From Allomeiothermus silvanus DSM 9946 (GTDB lineage: Bacteria; Deinococcota; Deinococci; Deinococcales; Thermaceae), in the NCBI RefSeq assembly GCF_000092125.1, contig NC_014212.1, positions 1,756,001 through 1,820,000 on the forward strand: a stretch of 64,000 nt of DNA, given 5' to 3'. The notes beneath the pieces were generated by a model. The model did not search any database and was not told the origin of the DNA. It worked only from the letters and a program-made list of their open reading frames with translations. Position numbers and translations under genes: made by a program. Shown here in pieces: positions 13,919 to 23,525 of this stretch (positions are counted from its first letter, which is position 1; every line of letters begins with the position of its first letter).

Positions 13919-15304
13919 ATGGGGCTAGATTTGCTCGTTCGCGGGGGTTATCTGGTTCGCCCGGAAGGGGTCGCGCGGGCTGATATTGGCGTACTGGATG
14001 GTAAGATTGCCATGATTGAACCGCAGATCGATGGGCCTGCCCGCATGCTCATCGAAGCCACGGGGAGATATGTTTTCCCCGGCCTGATCGACGTTCACGT
14101 TCACTTTAACGAGCCGGGCCGCACCCACTGGGAAGGTTTTGCCAGCGGCTCGGCGGCGTTGGCCGCAGGAGGCGGGACCTTATTCTGCGATATGCCCCTC
14201 AACTCGCACCCGCCGGTGCTTACCCGGCGGGAGTTTGACGACAAGCTAGGGGCTGCCCGCGCCCACTCCCACACTGATTTTGCCCTGTGGGGCGGGCTCA
14301 CCCCGGACAACCTCGAGCACCTGGGCGAACTGGCCGAAGCGGGGGTGATGGGGTTCAAAGCTTTTATGGCCAACTCCGGCATCTCCGAGTTCCGCGCAGC
14401 GGACGACGCCACGCTTTATGAGGGGATGCGCCTTGCCGCCCGTCTAGGGCTGCCGGTGGCGGTACATGCGGAAAACGACACCCTCACCGCCCATCTCACG
14501 CGGCAGATCCGCAGCAAAGGAGGCGCCTCAGCCCGCGATTACCTGGCCTCCAGGCCCGTTTTCACCGAGCTCGAGGCTATTCAGCGGGCCCTGCTGTTGG
14601 CCCAGGAGACCGGCTGCAGGCTGCACCTCGTCCATATCTCTAGCGGGAGCGGGGTGGTGCTGGCCTACGAGGCTAAGGCGCGCGGAGTGGACGTGAGCCT
14701 CGAGACCTGCCCGCACTACTTGGCTTTTAGCGAAGAAGACCTCGAACGTTTGGGAGCGGTGCTCAAATGCGCGCCCCCGGTGCGCGCGCGGGAGGAGCAG
14801 GAACTTCTGTGGAATGGGGTGCTCGCGGGAAAAGTAGACCTCATCGCCTCAGACCACTCGCCCAGCTCCCCGGATCTCAAAGAGGGAAACGACCTCTTCG
14901 CGGCGTGGGGTGGGATCTCGGGAGTGCAGTCCACTTTGCCGGTATTGCTCAGTGAAGGGCATTGGGCACGGGGGCTTTCGCTGGAGACCATCAGCCGTAT
15001 GACCTCCTGCCACCCCGCGCAGCGCTTCGGCTTTGCCCAAAAGGGCCAGGTCGCGGTGGGGTTCGATGCTGATTTGGCCTTGGTGGATCTCGAGGCGGAG
15101 TTCACCTTGAACCAGGACGAGCTTTTCTACCGCCATCCCCAAAGCCCTTACCTTGGACGGCGCTTCAAGGGTAGGGTGGTACACACCCTGGTCCGCGGCC
15201 AGACGGTTTTTGCTGAGGGGAAGCTCCACCCGGAACTTCGCGGCCAGCTGGTTCGGCCCCAGGTGCGAAGGGAGTTTGGGGGTTCGGGTAGAATCGCCGA
15301 ATAG
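13919..15304 (+). CDS. allB: Allantoinase
   Basis: 461 residues, cyclic amidohydrolase. It opens allantoin to allantoate. Metal motifs: DVHVHFNEPGRTHWEGF (two His), GFKAFMANSG (carboxylated Lys), AVHAEND, LVHISSG and a catalytic Asp in ASDHSPSSPDLKEG. The substrate-loop style (LAAGGGTLFCDMPLNS) matches bacterial allantoinases better than dihydroorotases or hydantoinases. A 51-base gap separates it from allC; it holds TATATT and a GGGC/GCCC inverted pair, so a secondary promoter is possible. AGAGGAG precedes ATG 13919. Confidence 0.92.
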   Translation: MGLDLLVRGGYLVRPEGVARADIGVLDGKIAMIEPQIDGPARMLIEATGRYVFPGLIDVHVHFNEPGRTHWEGFASGSAALAAGGGTLFCDMPLNSHPPVLTRREFDDKLGAARAHSHTDFALWGGLTPDNLEHLGELAEAGVMGFKAFMANSGISEFRAADDATLYEGMRLAARLGLPVAVHAENDTLTAHLTRQIRSKGGASARDYLASRPVFTELEAIQRALLLAQETGCRLHLVHISSGSGVVLAYEAKARGVDVSLETCPHYLAFSEEDLERLGAVLKCAPPVRAREEQELLWNGVLAGKVDLIASDHSPSSPDLKEGNDLFAAWGGISGVQSTLPVLLSEGHWARGLSLETISRMTSCHPAQRFGFAQKGQVAVGFDADLALVDLEAEFTLNQDELFYRHPQSPYLGRRFKGRVVHTLVRGQTVFAEGKLHPELRGQLVRPQVRREFGGSGRIAE

Positions 15305-15315
15305 CAGGAGGTTTC

Positions 15316-16056
15316 ATGCAACAACTCGGTATGACCCGCAGTTCCTATCAGCGCGACCACGCCCTCATCACCCCAGACACCTTTATCCGCACCCATCTGC
15401 CAGGCTGGCAGGATTCGGCGTGCATCGTTCACATAGCTCCCCAGATGGGGGCTGCTTTTACCATGTACCAGGTGGAGATGCAGGCTTCCGGAAAGGGGAG
15501 CGCCGCCCCGGAGGGGATCGAGCGCTTCGTATACGTGCTCGAGGGCGAGGTCTTGCTCCACATGGAGGGAACGACGCACCCCTTGTCCGAAGGTGGCTAC
15601 GCCTTCTTCCCTGCCGATACTGCGCACGTGCTGGAGGCGGTGGGCAAGGCCCGCCTGGCAGTGTATGAGAAGCCCTTCCAGCCGCTAGATGGGGTACTGG
15701 CGCCCAGTGTGATCGTGGGGAACGAGGCCGACGTGGAGGGCAGACCGCTGGGTGATGACCCCGACCTGATCGTACGGATGCTCCTTCCCGACCAGCTTTC
15801 CTACGATATGGCGGTCAACACTATGACCTTTAAACCCGGAGCCTCGCTCTCGCTGGTGGAGGTACACGTGATGGAACACGGCCTTCTGATGCTCCAAGGT
15901 GGCGGCATCTACCGCCTCAGCGACCGTTGGTATCCGGTGGCAGCAGGGGACGTGATCTACATGGCCCCCTACTGTCCGCAGTGGTTTGGGGCCATTGGGA
16001 AGCAGCCCGCACGCTATCTGCTGTACAAAGATGCCCACCGCCATCCCATCGAGTAG
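15316..16056 (+). CDS. allE: S-ureidoglycine aminohydrolase (bicupin)
   Basis: 246 residues, two cupin barrels. It deaminates S-ureidoglycine to S-ureidoglycolate with Mn2+. The N-terminal cupin has RFVYVLEGEVLLHMEG and the second has VEVHVMEHGLLMLQGGGIYR, with the Glu/His metal set and the family's C-terminal YKDAHRHP. GCAGGAGGTTTC precedes ATG 15316, 12 bases after allB. Its place between allantoate amidohydrolase and the second M20 gene follows the reaction order AAH, UGlyAH, UAH. Confidence 0.92.
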   Translation: MQQLGMTRSSYQRDHALITPDTFIRTHLPGWQDSACIVHIAPQMGAAFTMYQVEMQASGKGSAAPEGIERFVYVLEGEVLLHMEGTTHPLSEGGYAFFPADTAHVLEAVGKARLAVYEKPFQPLDGVLAPSVIVGNEADVEGRPLGDDPDLIVRMLLPDQLSYDMAVNTMTFKPGASLSLVEVHVMEHGLLMLQGGGIYRLSDRWYPVAAGDVIYMAPYCPQWFGAIGKQPARYLLYKDAHRHPIE

Positions 16057-16065
16057 GAGGACTGG

Positions 16066-17298
16066 GTGAACGTCGATATTCAACGCCTGATGGGAGAAAT
16101 CGAGCGCCTGGCCACCTTCTCTGACGCGCCCGCTCCCGCCGTGACCCGCGTCCTCTACACCCCCACCGATCTAGCCGCCCGTGCCTATTTGAAGTCGCTT
16201 TTTGCCGAGGCTGATCTCGAACTACGCGAAGATGCCTTGGGTAACCTCTTTGCCCGCTGGGTCGGTGCGGAGCCGGATCTCCCTGCGGTGGGTACGGGCT
16301 CCCACACCGACGCCATCCCCCACGCGGGCCGTTACGACGGGGTGGTGGGAGTCTTGGGCGGCCTCGAGGCTATCCGCGCCCTCCAAGCCGCGCGCTTTCG
16401 GCCCCGCCGCTCCATTGAACTACTGATGTTCACCTCCGAGGAGCCTACCCGCTTTGGTATCGGCTGCCTGGGGAGCCGCGCCCTTTGCGGAGCCTGGACG
16501 GCGGAGATGCTCGGGCGTCTTAGGGATTCTGAGGGAAAGAGCCTGGACCAAGCCCGGACCGAGGCGGGTTTCTCCGGAGGGCTCGAGACGGTTCGCCTCC
16601 CCGAGAATTACTACTCGGCCTTCGTGGAACTGCACATCGAACAAGGACCTTTGCTCGAGCAGGAGAACCTCCCCCTGGGCATCGTCACCGCCATCGCTGC
16701 GCCCGCCTCGCTGATAGTCCGGCTCAGCGGGCAGGGCGGGCATGCCGGGACCGTGCTGATGCCGGATCGCCGGGATGCCCTTTTGGCCGGGGCGGAGATC
16801 GCCCTCGAGGTAGACCGTGCGGCCCGAGCCTCGGGGGCCCCCGACACGGTAGGCACGACCGGCATCTTCAAGGTTCACCCCGGAGCCATCAACAGCATTC
16901 CCAGCCGGGTTGAGCTAGGAATTGACATCCGCGACATTGACGGGAGCCGCCGAGACGCGGTGGTGAGTCGGGTGGTCGCGGCGGTAGGGGAGATCTGCGA
17001 GCGCCGGGGCATCGGCTACGAAATCGAGTGGATGAACGCTGACCCGCCCGCCCAGAGTGGGGAAGAAGTGGTGCGGGCGCTCGAGGCCAGCGCCCAGGAA
17101 CTCGGTCTGCCCTACCGAAAGATGGTCAGCCGAGCCTACCACGACTCGCTCTTCATGGCTCGCCTCTGCCCCACTGCGATGCTCTTCATTCCCTGCAAAA
17201 ACGGTTGGAGCCACCGCCCGGATGAGTATGCCTCGCCCGAACATATCGAACAAGGGGTCCGGGTGCTGGCCCGCACCCTGGCGCGGCTGGCCGAGTAA
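16066..17298 (+). CDS. Ureidoglycolate amidohydrolase (plant UAH type)
   Basis: 410 residues, M20 family. It converts ureidoglycolate to glyoxylate, CO2 and two ammonia. Motifs: GTGSHTDAIPHAGRYDGVVG, FTSEEPTRFGIGCLGSR, FVELHIEQGPLLEQE, TAIAAPASL, GQGGHAGTVLMPDRRD, HPGAINSIPS and SRAYHDSLFMAR. From memory, the segments SEEPTRFGI, GGHAGxVLMPxR and RAYHDSLFMAR are those of plant UAH and separate it from AAH. GTG start. It completes an ammonia-releasing path without ureidoglycolate lyase. A hydantoinase-type N-carbamoyl hydrolase is the main alternative. Confidence 0.82.
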   Translation: MNVDIQRLMGEIERLATFSDAPAPAVTRVLYTPTDLAARAYLKSLFAEADLELREDALGNLFARWVGAEPDLPAVGTGSHTDAIPHAGRYDGVVGVLGGLEAIRALQAARFRPRRSIELLMFTSEEPTRFGIGCLGSRALCGAWTAEMLGRLRDSEGKSLDQARTEAGFSGGLETVRLPENYYSAFVELHIEQGPLLEQENLPLGIVTAIAAPASLIVRLSGQGGHAGTVLMPDRRDALLAGAEIALEVDRAARASGAPDTVGTTGIFKVHPGAINSIPSRVELGIDIRDIDGSRRDAVVSRVVAAVGEICERRGIGYEIEWMNADPPAQSGEEVVRALEASAQELGLPYRKMVSRAYHDSLFMARLCPTAMLFIPCKNGWSHRPDEYASPEHIEQGVRVLARTLARLAE

Positions 17299-17356
17299 AA
17301 ACCATCGCCATACGGCCTTCCTCTCGTATACTCATCTAATAACGGCCCACCGCAGG

Positions 17357-17374
17357 GGCTCCGGGCTCGGAGTC
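17357..17374 (+). promoter_or_regulatory. Hairpin next to the xdhA ribosome site
   Basis: GGCTCCG (17357-17363), loop GGCT, CGGAGTC (17368-17374) form a 7-bp stem with one G-U pair, ending exactly where the ribosome site CGGAGG begins (17374-17379). It lies in the only sizeable gap (84 bases) between the urate-degrading genes and the xdh genes, which also holds TATACT at 17328-17333. The stem could tune xdhA translation or protect a processed 5' end. No known riboswitch fold is recognised. Confidence 0.35.
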
Positions 17375-17382
17375 GGAGGTCT

Positions 17383-18786
17383 ATGCAACCTATACGCTTT
17401 ACCCTCAATGGCAAGGAAGTGACGGTTCAGGGAGTAGACCCTCACACCAACCTGCTCACCTGGCTGCGCCAGAGTGGGCTCACCGGCAGCAAGGAAGGTT
17501 GCGCGGAAGGGGAGTGCGGGGCGTGCGCGGTGGCCCTTGTACGCCCGGATGCCGCGGGCCGTACCCGCTACGAGGCCGTGAACAGCTGCTTGCTGCTACT
17601 GCCTTCTCTGCACGCCCAGGAGGTGGTGACCGTGGAGGGTATAGGCCTCCCGGAAAAGCTCCACCCGGTACAAGCCGCCATGACCCAGGGAGGCTCGCAG
17701 TGCGGCTACTGCACACCCGGCTTCGTGGTGAGCCTGTTCGCCGAGTATTACCGCCCGGGACGAGAAGGCTTCGACCTGGAAGCCCTGGGGGGGAATCTCT
17801 GCCGCTGTACCGGCTACCGCCCGATCCGGGATGCCGCCTATAGCCTGGGAACCCCCGACCCGGAAGACCCCTTGCGCAAGCGATTGGAAGAGCCTGCTCC
17901 CGCCCCGGGGCCGCTCGAGTACACCCTGGGCTCGCGCCGCTTTTATCGCCCTACCACCTTGCAAGGGCTATTCGATGTGTTGAAAATGCATCCCCAGGCC
18001 CGGTTGATTGCCGGGGGCACCGATCTTGCGGTCGAGGCCAACCTGCGCTTTTCCCGCTGGGATGTCTTGGTAAGCGTGGAGGCCATTCCCGAGATGGGAC
18101 GGATCGATTGGGACGCGGACAACCTGGAGATCGGCGCGGCAGTTCCCTTAAGCCGAATCGAAGAAGAGGTGCGGGGGAAACTTCCCTTACTGGAAGAGTT
18201 GTTGCCCCTGTTTGCCTCGCGGCTTCTGCGCAACCGGGCTACGTTAGGGGGCAACCTGGGCACGGCTTCGCCTATTGGAGACTCCCCGCCGGTGCTGTTG
18301 GCGCTGGGGGCTTTGGTGCGGGTGGCCTCGGCTACCGGCCAGCGGCTGGTCCCCATTGATGAGTTCTTCACCGGCTACCGAAAAACTGCCCTCGGGCCCG
18401 GTGAGGTTATACTCTCGGTGCAGATTCCCCGTCCCTTCCCGGAGATCGGGCGCTTTTACAAGGTCGCTAAGCGCCACCAGGACGATATCAGCACCGTGGC
18501 CGGGGCCTTCGCGCTCGAGCTGGCCGATAACGGCACGGTCTCACGAATTCGCATCGCTTATGGCGGGGTGGCGGCAACCCCCATCCGGGCTCAGCTCACC
18601 GAAGCCGCCCTGGTTGGCAAGCCCTGGAACTTAGCCGCGGTACAGGCCGCCTCGAGGGTGCTGGCGACGGAGTTCAAACCCATCAGCGATCAGCGGGGTA
18701 GCGCCGAGTACCGCAGCGCGATGGTGGTTAAACTGCTGGAGAAGTTCTTCCACGACTCCACGCTGGCTGCGGAGGTTCCAGCATGA
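17383..18786 (+). CDS. xdhA: Xanthine dehydrogenase small subunit (2Fe-2S and FAD)
   Basis: 467 residues. The N-terminal ferredoxin domain binds one cluster (C-x4-C-x2-C in CAEGECGAC, then a later Cys). The second cluster domain has QCGYCTPGF and CRCTGYR. The FAD domain begins near residue 190 (LIAGGTDLAVEAN) with RNRATLGGNLGTASPIGDSPP. It takes electrons from the molybdenum subunit to NAD+. Its stop overlaps the xdhB start (ATGA). The domain order is the bacterial XdhA fusion, as in Rhodobacter. Confidence 0.95.
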   Translation: MQPIRFTLNGKEVTVQGVDPHTNLLTWLRQSGLTGSKEGCAEGECGACAVALVRPDAAGRTRYEAVNSCLLLLPSLHAQEVVTVEGIGLPEKLHPVQAAMTQGGSQCGYCTPGFVVSLFAEYYRPGREGFDLEALGGNLCRCTGYRPIRDAAYSLGTPDPEDPLRKRLEEPAPAPGPLEYTLGSRRFYRPTTLQGLFDVLKMHPQARLIAGGTDLAVEANLRFSRWDVLVSVEAIPEMGRIDWDADNLEIGAAVPLSRIEEEVRGKLPLLEELLPLFASRLLRNRATLGGNLGTASPIGDSPPVLLALGALVRVASATGQRLVPIDEFFTGYRKTALGPGEVILSVQIPRPFPEIGRFYKVAKRHQDDISTVAGAFALELADNGTVSRIRIAYGGVAATPIRAQLTEAALVGKPWNLAAVQAASRVLATEFKPISDQRGSAEYRSAMVVKLLEKFFHDSTLAAEVPA

Positions 18787-21086
18787 GTAGCGTCGGCAAG
18801 GCTATCCCCCACGAAAGCGCCCGCGAACACGTGAGCGGGCGTGCGCTATACACCGACGATCTCGTCGGGCGTTTCACGGGCCTGCTCTATGCCTGGCCAG
18901 TGCAAGCCCCCCATGCCCACGCCAAGGTTCTGAGCCTCAAGACCGAGGGGGCGCTGAAGGTCCCCGGCGTCCTCCACGTCCTCACCGCCGCCGATGTGGC
19001 GGGGGCTAACAATGTGGGACCAGTACGGCACGATGAGCCCCTTTTCCCCGACGAGGTGATGTACCATGCGCAGGCGGTGGCTTGGGTAGTGGCGGAGAGT
19101 GAGGAAGCCGCCCGGTTGGGGGCTGAGCGGGTAGAAGTCGAGTATGCGCCGCTCCCGGCGATAATCACCCTGGAGGAGGCGATCAAGCAGGGGAGCTTTC
19201 TCACCGACGCTCTAAGGGTGCGCAAGGGCGAGCCCGAACAGGCCCTTCTGGAAGCACCCCACAAGCTCAAGGGGAAGATAGAAATCGGTGGGCAGGAGCA
19301 CTTTTACCTCGAGACCCAAGCTACTCTCGCCTATCTCGACGAGTACGGCCAGGTGATGCTCCAGTGTTCCACCCAGCACCCCACCGAGACCCAGACTATC
19401 GTGGCCGAGGTGCTGGGGATAGCGCGCCACCGAGTCACGGTGCAGTGTCTGCGGATGGGCGGCGGGTTCGGGGGCAAGGAGACCCAGGCCAACACTTGGG
19501 CAGCGGTAGCTGCGCTAGCGGCTTGGAAGACCGGAAGGCCGGTGCGGGTGCGGCTAAACCGTACCCAGGACATGACCCTCACCGGCAAGCGCCACCCTTT
19601 TTTGGGCAAGTTCTCGGTGGGTTTCGACGACGCGGGGAAGGTGTTGGGGCTCAAGCTCGAGCTATACTCCGATGGCGGCTGGAGCCTGGACCTTTCCGAG
19701 GCTGTACTGCTGCGCGCCCTCTTGCACTGCGATAACGCCTACCACGTTCCCCATATGGAGGTAGTGGGGCGGGTGTGCCGGACCCACAAGACCTCCCAGA
19801 CTGCTTTTCGAGGCTTCGGCGGGCCGCAGGGAATGGTAGTGATCGAAGAGGTGCTGGACCGCGTGGCCCGGACCTTGGGCTTGCCCCCTGAGGTGGTACG
19901 GGAGCGCAATTTCTACCGTGAAGGAGACACCACCCATTACCTCCAGCCGGTCAAGGATGCGGAGCGGATTGAGCGTATTTGGTACGAGTTGAAGACCGCC
20001 AGCGACTTTGCTGCCCGCCGCCAACAGATCGCCGAATTCAACGCGGCCCACCCGCACAAGAAGCGGGGTATCGCCCTCACCCCGGTTAAGTTCGGCATCT
20101 CCTTCAACGCTATTCAGTACAACCAGGCCGGGGCTTTGGTGCTGGTCTACCAGGATGGCAGCGTGCTAGTGAACCACGGCGGCACCGAGATGGGGCAGGG
20201 GGTACACACCAAGATCTTGCAGATCGCCGCACACAGCCTGGGGGTTCCGCTCGAGCAGGTGCGTATCGCCCCCACCCGTACCGACAAAATCCCAAACACC
20301 TCGGCCACCGCTGCCTCTACCGGAAGCGACCTCAACGGGGCAGCGGTCAAAAACGCCTGCGAAACTATTAAAGTCCGCTTGGCCCAGGTTGCGGCCCAGC
20401 GCTTTGGGGTTAACGCCCAAGACATCGTCTTCCAGGAGGGGCGGGTCTACCCCCTAGGGTCCCCGGGGAAAGCTTTGCCCTTCGCGGAGATCGTCAAGGC
20501 GGCGTATGCGCAGCGCGTTCAGCTGTGGTCGGATGGATTCTACCGCACCCCCGGGCTACACTTTGATCGCACCAAGGGCCAAGGCCATCCCTTCCACTAC
20601 TTCGCCTATGGCGCAGCGGTGAGCGAGGTTGAGGTAGATGGCTTTACCGGCCAGTACCGCTTGCGCCGGGTAGACATCCTGCACGACGTGGGCGACTCCC
20701 TCTCGCCCGTGGTGGATCTGGGCCAAGTGGAGGGGGGGTTCTTCCAGGGGATGGGTTGGCTAACCCTGGAAGAGCTTGTCTGGGACGCGGAGGGCCGCCT
20801 CGCCACCAAGGGGGCCAGCACCTACAAGCTTCCTAGCCTAGCCGAGCTGCCGGAGGTGTTCAACGTGAGGTTCCTCGAGCGGGCTACTGAGCCAGGGGTG
20901 GTCTACGGTTCTAAAGCGGTGGGGGAGCCACCCTTGATGCTGGCCATATCGGTACGCGAAGCCCTTAAAGATGCCATAGCCGCTTTTGGGGGTGGGCTAG
21001 TTGAACTGGCCTCCCCAGCGACGATGGAGGCGGTGTACTGGGCGATCGAACGGGTTCGTGCGAGGGCATTGGTCTCGGGTGATTGA
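18783..21086 (+). CDS. xdhB: Xanthine dehydrogenase molybdenum-binding subunit
   Basis: 767 residues. It hydroxylates hypoxanthine and xanthine to urate at the molybdopterin site. Motifs: RMGGGFGGKETQA (Moco loop), AFRGFGGPQGM (substrate Arg), and GGTEMGQGVHTK. The catalytic Glu lies in VYGSKAVGEPPLMLA near the C-terminus. The pair of signatures separates XDH from aldehyde oxidases. It overlaps xdhA by 4 bases and xdhC at its end. Together with puuD it links xanthine oxidation to the allantoin path encoded upstream. Confidence 0.95.
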   Translation: MSSVGKAIPHESAREHVSGRALYTDDLVGRFTGLLYAWPVQAPHAHAKVLSLKTEGALKVPGVLHVLTAADVAGANNVGPVRHDEPLFPDEVMYHAQAVAWVVAESEEAARLGAERVEVEYAPLPAIITLEEAIKQGSFLTDALRVRKGEPEQALLEAPHKLKGKIEIGGQEHFYLETQATLAYLDEYGQVMLQCSTQHPTETQTIVAEVLGIARHRVTVQCLRMGGGFGGKETQANTWAAVAALAAWKTGRPVRVRLNRTQDMTLTGKRHPFLGKFSVGFDDAGKVLGLKLELYSDGGWSLDLSEAVLLRALLHCDNAYHVPHMEVVGRVCRTHKTSQTAFRGFGGPQGMVVIEEVLDRVARTLGLPPEVVRERNFYREGDTTHYLQPVKDAERIERIWYELKTASDFAARRQQIAEFNAAHPHKKRGIALTPVKFGISFNAIQYNQAGALVLVYQDGSVLVNHGGTEMGQGVHTKILQIAAHSLGVPLEQVRIAPTRTDKIPNTSATAASTGSDLNGAAVKNACETIKVRLAQVAAQRFGVNAQDIVFQEGRVYPLGSPGKALPFAEIVKAAYAQRVQLWSDGFYRTPGLHFDRTKGQGHPFHYFAYGAAVSEVEVDGFTGQYRLRRVDILHDVGDSLSPVVDLGQVEGGFFQGMGWLTLEELVWDAEGRLATKGASTYKLPSLAELPEVFNVRFLERATEPGVVYGSKAVGEPPLMLAISVREALKDAIAAFGGGLVELASPATMEAVYWAIERVRARALVSGD

Positions 21087-21088
21087 GT

Positions 21089-21940
21089 ATGCCCTGGTTC
21101 GAGGATCTGGCCCGCCTCACCCAGGCCAAGACGCCGCTGGTGATAGCCACGCTGCTCAAAGTGCGCGGCCATGCCCCGCGTAGTCCCGGAGCTAAGATGC
21201 TGGTTACGGCAGAGGCCATATATGGCACGATCGGGGGAGGGAACCTCGAACAGCTGGCCGTTGCCCAGGCCCGGGAAATCCTGGCAGCCAAGACCAGGTC
21301 TGGCCCCTTGATCTTGACCACCCGCCTCACCGAAAAGGATTCGGGCGAGTTCGGGGTGCAGTGTTGCGGGGGGGAGGTGGAGATCTTGCTCGAGCCCGTC
21401 TATCCGCTCCGCCCGGCGGTCGCCATCTTCGGCGTGGGGCACGTGGGGCTGGCTTTGGCCCGGATCCTCTCGCTGCTGCCGATTACGCTTTACCTGGTGG
21501 ATTCCCGCCAGGAGCTGCTGAGTCCGGAGCGCTTGCGTCCGGTTACGCTGGGTGAGGCCGAGGTTAAGGTGCACCCGGCTCCTATACTCGAGGGCACCGT
21601 GGGTGACCTGCCCCGCGGAACCCACTTAGTCATCATGACCCACGACCACGCCGAGGACTTGTACGTGCTAGAAATGGCCCTGCGTCGTGCTGACTTGGGG
21701 TATATAGGGCTGATCGGCAGCCCGGTGAAGTGGGCGCGCTTCCGGCAGAGGCTCTGCGAACAGGGTTTTTCCGAGGAGGATCTGGCCCGGGTGACGAGTC
21801 CCATCGGGCTGCCGGGGGTTCCCGGCAAGTCACCGGAAGCCATCGCTATCGCCACCGCCGCCCAGCTGGTGGGCCAACTGGGCCTGGAAGCTGATTGGAA
21901 CGACCCACCCCTGCCCAAAACCCCTTCGAGAAGGCTATGA
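21089..21940 (+). CDS. xdhC: Xanthine dehydrogenase accessory protein XdhC
   Basis: 283 residues. It binds molybdenum cofactor, allows its sulfuration and delivers it to XdhB. The N-terminal XdhC/CoxI domain has LLKVRGHAPRSPGAKMLV, TIGGGNLEQ and FGVQCCGGEVEILLEP. The C-terminal Rossmann domain has IFGVGHVGLALARIL and MTHDHAEDLYVLEMAL. A TTG at 21083 overlapping the xdhB stop is an alternative start; ATG 21089 gives the usual MPWFE beginning. Adjacent to xdhB, as is normal. Confidence 0.93.
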   Translation: MPWFEDLARLTQAKTPLVIATLLKVRGHAPRSPGAKMLVTAEAIYGTIGGGNLEQLAVAQAREILAAKTRSGPLILTTRLTEKDSGEFGVQCCGGEVEILLEPVYPLRPAVAIFGVGHVGLALARILSLLPITLYLVDSRQELLSPERLRPVTLGEAEVKVHPAPILEGTVGDLPRGTHLVIMTHDHAEDLYVLEMALRRADLGYIGLIGSPVKWARFRQRLCEQGFSEEDLARVTSPIGLPGVPGKSPEAIAIATAAQLVGQLGLEADWNDPPLPKTPSRRL

Positions 21941-21953
21941 TGTGCGCGTTGCG

Positions 21954-23459
21954 ATGAGCCAACCTCTCCTCGAGCTTCGCCATATCACCAAACGCTTTCC
22001 TGGCGTGGTAGCCAACGATCGGGTGAGCCTCCAGGTCTACCCCGGTGAGGTGCTGGCCCTGTTGGGCGAAAACGGGGCCGGAAAGAGTACCCTTATCAGC
22101 ATCCTCTACGGGTTGTACCGCCCCGATGAGGGGGAGATCTTGCTCGAGGGCAAGCCCGTCCGTATTGCCTCCCCGGTTCACGCGCTAAGGCTGGGAATCG
22201 GCTTGGTTCCCCAGCATCCACTGCTGATAAGCCGTCACACCGTCGCGGAGAACCTGGCTTTGGGGATTGGAAGCGCGCTTTTTCCCGCTCAGCGTATCGT
22301 TCCCCTCATCGAAAGACTAGCCCGCGCCTACGGGCTCGAGGTAGACCCCCAGGCCCCCGTTTACCAGCTCTCTCCAGGCCAGAAGCAGCGCGTCGAGATC
22401 GTACGGGCTTTGCTGCGCGGGGCTAAGGTGCTGATCCTCGACGAGCCGACCAGCGTGCTCACCCCCCAGGAGGCCGAATCCTTGTTTAAGGTGATGCGTG
22501 AGCTACGGGCGGCGGGGAAATCCCTGATTTTTATTTCCCACAAGCTCGAAGAGGTGCTCGCCATCGCCGATCGCTGTACGGTGCTACGCCGGGGAAAGGT
22601 AGTAGGAAGCCTCTCTACCGCCGAAGCCACCCAGTCCAAGCTCGCCGAGATGATGGTAGGCCGCAGCGTGAGCTTCGAGCGTAAACGGGCCCAACCGAAG
22701 CTGGGGGAGGTGCTGCTCGAGGTAGATAACCTCCAAGCGCGCTCGAGCCGGGGTCTGGAAGCGCTGCGCGGGGTCAGCTTTCAGCTGCGAAAGGGCGAGG
22801 TGCTGGGGGTCGCAGGTGTTGCTGGGAATGGTCAGAGCGAACTCGTTGAGGTGCTGGCGGGATTGCGCAAGATCGAGGGGGGAAGGGTGGCGCTCGAGGG
22901 GAAACCCATCGCCGCCAACCCAGCCCAGCTCTTCGAGAGAGGGGTAGCCCATATCCCCGAAGACCGCATCCACATGGGTACGGTACCCACTATGACCATA
23001 GCAGAAAACCTGGCCCTACGGGAGTTTGAAAAACCTCCTCTAGCGCGCGGTTTTCTCCGCGACTTAGCCGCATATGAGCGCAACGCACGGGCTAAGGTAG
23101 AGGAGTATGCCGTCGCTGCTCCCAGCGTCCATACCCCCTCCAGACTCCTTTCCGGCGGGAATATCCAGAAGGTCATTCTGGCCCGCGAGCTTTCCCGCCA
23201 GGCCAAGCTGATCTTGGCGGTACATCCCACCTACGGTCTGGACATCGGGGCGACCGAGCAGGTGCACAAGGTGCTGCTTAGCAAGACGTACGAAGGGGCG
23301 GGAGTGCTTTTGGTTTCCGAAGATCTGGAAGAACTCCTCTCGCTTTCAGATCGGATCGCCGTGCTCTACCACGGCAAACTCAAGGGTCCTTTCGAGGTCT
23401 TTGCGATCAGCCGCGAGGAGATTGGTTTGCTGATGACGGGGGGAGAGGCGGAAGGTTAG
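21954..23459 (+). CDS. ABC importer ATP-binding protein, duplicated (purine/nucleoside, BMP type)
   Basis: 501 residues, two fused ATPase domains like RbsA/YufO. Domain 1 has GENGAGKSTL, QLSPGQKQRVEIVRALLRGA and LILDEPTSVLT. Domain 2 has GVAGNGQSELVEVLAGL and a signature SGGNIQKVILARELSR but a degenerate Walker B (LILAVHPTYGLDIGA), as usual in this group. It drives uptake through the two permeases that follow and the BMP lipoprotein-type binding protein. A GTG at 21942 could add four residues. Location after xdhC indicates purine or nucleoside uptake. Confidence 0.88.
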   Translation: MSQPLLELRHITKRFPGVVANDRVSLQVYPGEVLALLGENGAGKSTLISILYGLYRPDEGEILLEGKPVRIASPVHALRLGIGLVPQHPLLISRHTVAENLALGIGSALFPAQRIVPLIERLARAYGLEVDPQAPVYQLSPGQKQRVEIVRALLRGAKVLILDEPTSVLTPQEAESLFKVMRELRAAGKSLIFISHKLEEVLAIADRCTVLRRGKVVGSLSTAEATQSKLAEMMVGRSVSFERKRAQPKLGEVLLEVDNLQARSSRGLEALRGVSFQLRKGEVLGVAGVAGNGQSELVEVLAGLRKIEGGRVALEGKPIAANPAQLFERGVAHIPEDRIHMGTVPTMTIAENLALREFEKPPLARGFLRDLAAYERNARAKVEEYAVAAPSVHTPSRLLSGGNIQKVILARELSRQAKLILAVHPTYGLDIGATEQVHKVLLSKTYEGAGVLLVSEDLEELLSLSDRIAVLYHGKLKGPFEVFAISREEIGLLMTGGEAEG

Positions 23460-23525
23460 CGTTATGAGTCGGCTTGGTTATTTTTCGAACCCCAAGCCCA
23501 GGTCGGTGGGGCGGGAGGTCTATGC

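Noticed and set aside
13919-15304. Dihydroorotase or hydantoinase instead of allantoinase
   Set aside because: The substrate loop and the neighbours (allC, allE, uraH) fit allantoinase; no pyrimidine genes are close.
16066-17298. A duplicate allantoate amidohydrolase
   Set aside because: Motifs such as SEEPTRFGI, HAGTVLMPDRRD and RAYHDSLFMAR differ from allC and match the ureidoglycolate type.
17299-17382. Purine or molybdenum-cofactor riboswitch before xdhA
   Set aside because: Only one short hairpin next to the ribosome site is seen; the length is too small for the known Moco aptamer and there are no purine-aptamer loop sequences.
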